DNA of 64,000 nucleotides. Source: Amycolatopsis thermalba (lineage in GTDB: Bacteria > Actinomycetota > Actinomycetes > Mycobacteriales > Pseudonocardiaceae). Location of the stretch: contig NZ_PQHW01000012.1 of the NCBI RefSeq assembly GCF_003385215.1, positions 1-64,000 on the forward strand, read 5' to 3'. This document shows, piece after piece, positions 63,804 through 64,000 of the stretch. The notes beneath the pieces were generated by a model. It made no database searches. It had not been told where the DNA came from and saw only the letters and a program-made list of their open reading frames with translations. The position numbers were made by a program, and so were the translations under genes. Each line of letters starts with the position of its first letter. Positions within the stretch are counted from its first letter, which is position 1.

Positions 63804-64000
63804 CGGACCGTCACCAACGCCACGACAAGCACGACAGCCCCGGCGAGTGCGGCGGCCCAGCCGGCGACGAACGGCAACCACGTCATCGGCAGCGGACGCT
63901 TGTTGCGCATCGCGCGCTGGACGTGGGCCCAACGGCGGTAGGCGAACGCCGCGAGCAGCGTGCCGGTGACGGCGAGCAGCGCGGCCAGGCCGGCACGCAT
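63800..64000 (-). CDS. YidH-like DUF202 membrane protein, C-terminal part (runs off the right edge)
   Basis: Sixty-six codons read LLAVTGTLLAAFAYRRWAHV, then RNKRPLPMTWL and a final helix GWAAALAGAVVLVVALVTVR. This is the end of a YidH/DUF202 protein; the usual ERTYLAWxRT start would lie beyond base 64000. An ATG at the very edge is probably internal. It is the first of a chain of ATGA-overlapping frames. Confidence 0.7.
   Translation of the reverse strand: MRAGLAALLAVTGTLLAAFAYRRWAHVQRAMRNKRPLPMTWLPFVAGWAAALAGAVVLVVALVTVR

Overview
The window is very GC-rich with strong GC bias at third codon positions and dense, mostly overlapping actinobacterial genes. A mycothiol-dependent isomerase-type protein, a NucS/EndoMS endonuclease, an ethylmalonyl-CoA mutase, an ectoine-type (ehu) uptake system and the mycobacteria-like block argS-lysA-hom-thrC-thrB-rho-rpmE-prfA-prmC-tsaC-wecA-atpI-atpBEFHAGDC-DUF2550 all point to an actinomycete. 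A Pseudonocardiaceae member such as Amycolatopsis is my inference from overall gene content, not something the sequence proves.

Region by region. 0-5.2 kb: the 3' end of an IS481-like transposase at the left edge, then small accessory genes (mycothiol-type isomerase, alpha/beta hydrolase, GNAT acetyltransferase, zinc-ribbon protein) and a divergent MFS efflux pump/TetR pair with two copies of a palindromic operator between them. 5.2-19.5 kb: a phosphodiesterase-type alkaline phosphatase, the PTS-linked dihydroxyacetone kinase operon (dhaKLM), a DUF3558 lipoprotein, a sodium symporter with a two-helix partner, nucS, a Nudix hydrolase, an enoyl-CoA hydratase and the four-gene ehuBCDA transporter. 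19.6-27.1 kb: ethylmalonyl-CoA mutase, a LysE exporter, a Uma2 nuclease, murA carrying Asp instead of the catalytic Cys, an M16-like peptidase, a cobalamin adenosyltransferase and a dual-specificity-type phosphatase.

27.1-50.3 kb is the conserved core on the minus strand: ATP synthase operon, polyprenyl-phosphate GlcNAc-1-P transferase, tRNA threonylcarbamoylation and release-factor genes, rho, and the lysine/threonine biosynthesis operon headed by argS. Two small insertions interrupt it: a MerR/alpha-beta hydrolase pair between prmC and prfA, and a secreted NlpC/P60-like protein between rpmE and rho. 50.3-56 kb is a metal/stress-flavoured patch (DUF3105, DUF305, a cation diffusion facilitator) followed by tRNA-Arg(CCG), a TetR/CPBP protease pair and two decaying genes. 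56-64 kb holds a pseudouridine synthase, a VOC protein, a quinone oxidoreductase, an acyltransferase (C45)/MocR/LysE group, formaldehyde dehydrogenase and a DUF202 pair with tandemly duplicated gene junctions.

The most unusual feature is at 3'-to-3' gene junctions. Most are tight or overlapping, but five (846-1426, 5166-5468, 6858-7322, 51859-52137, 61576-62010) are expanded and filled with repeats. Two of these carry strict 21-bp tandem arrays of the same family, in opposite orientation, 44.6 kb apart. None is a CRISPR array, and I know of no described function for them.
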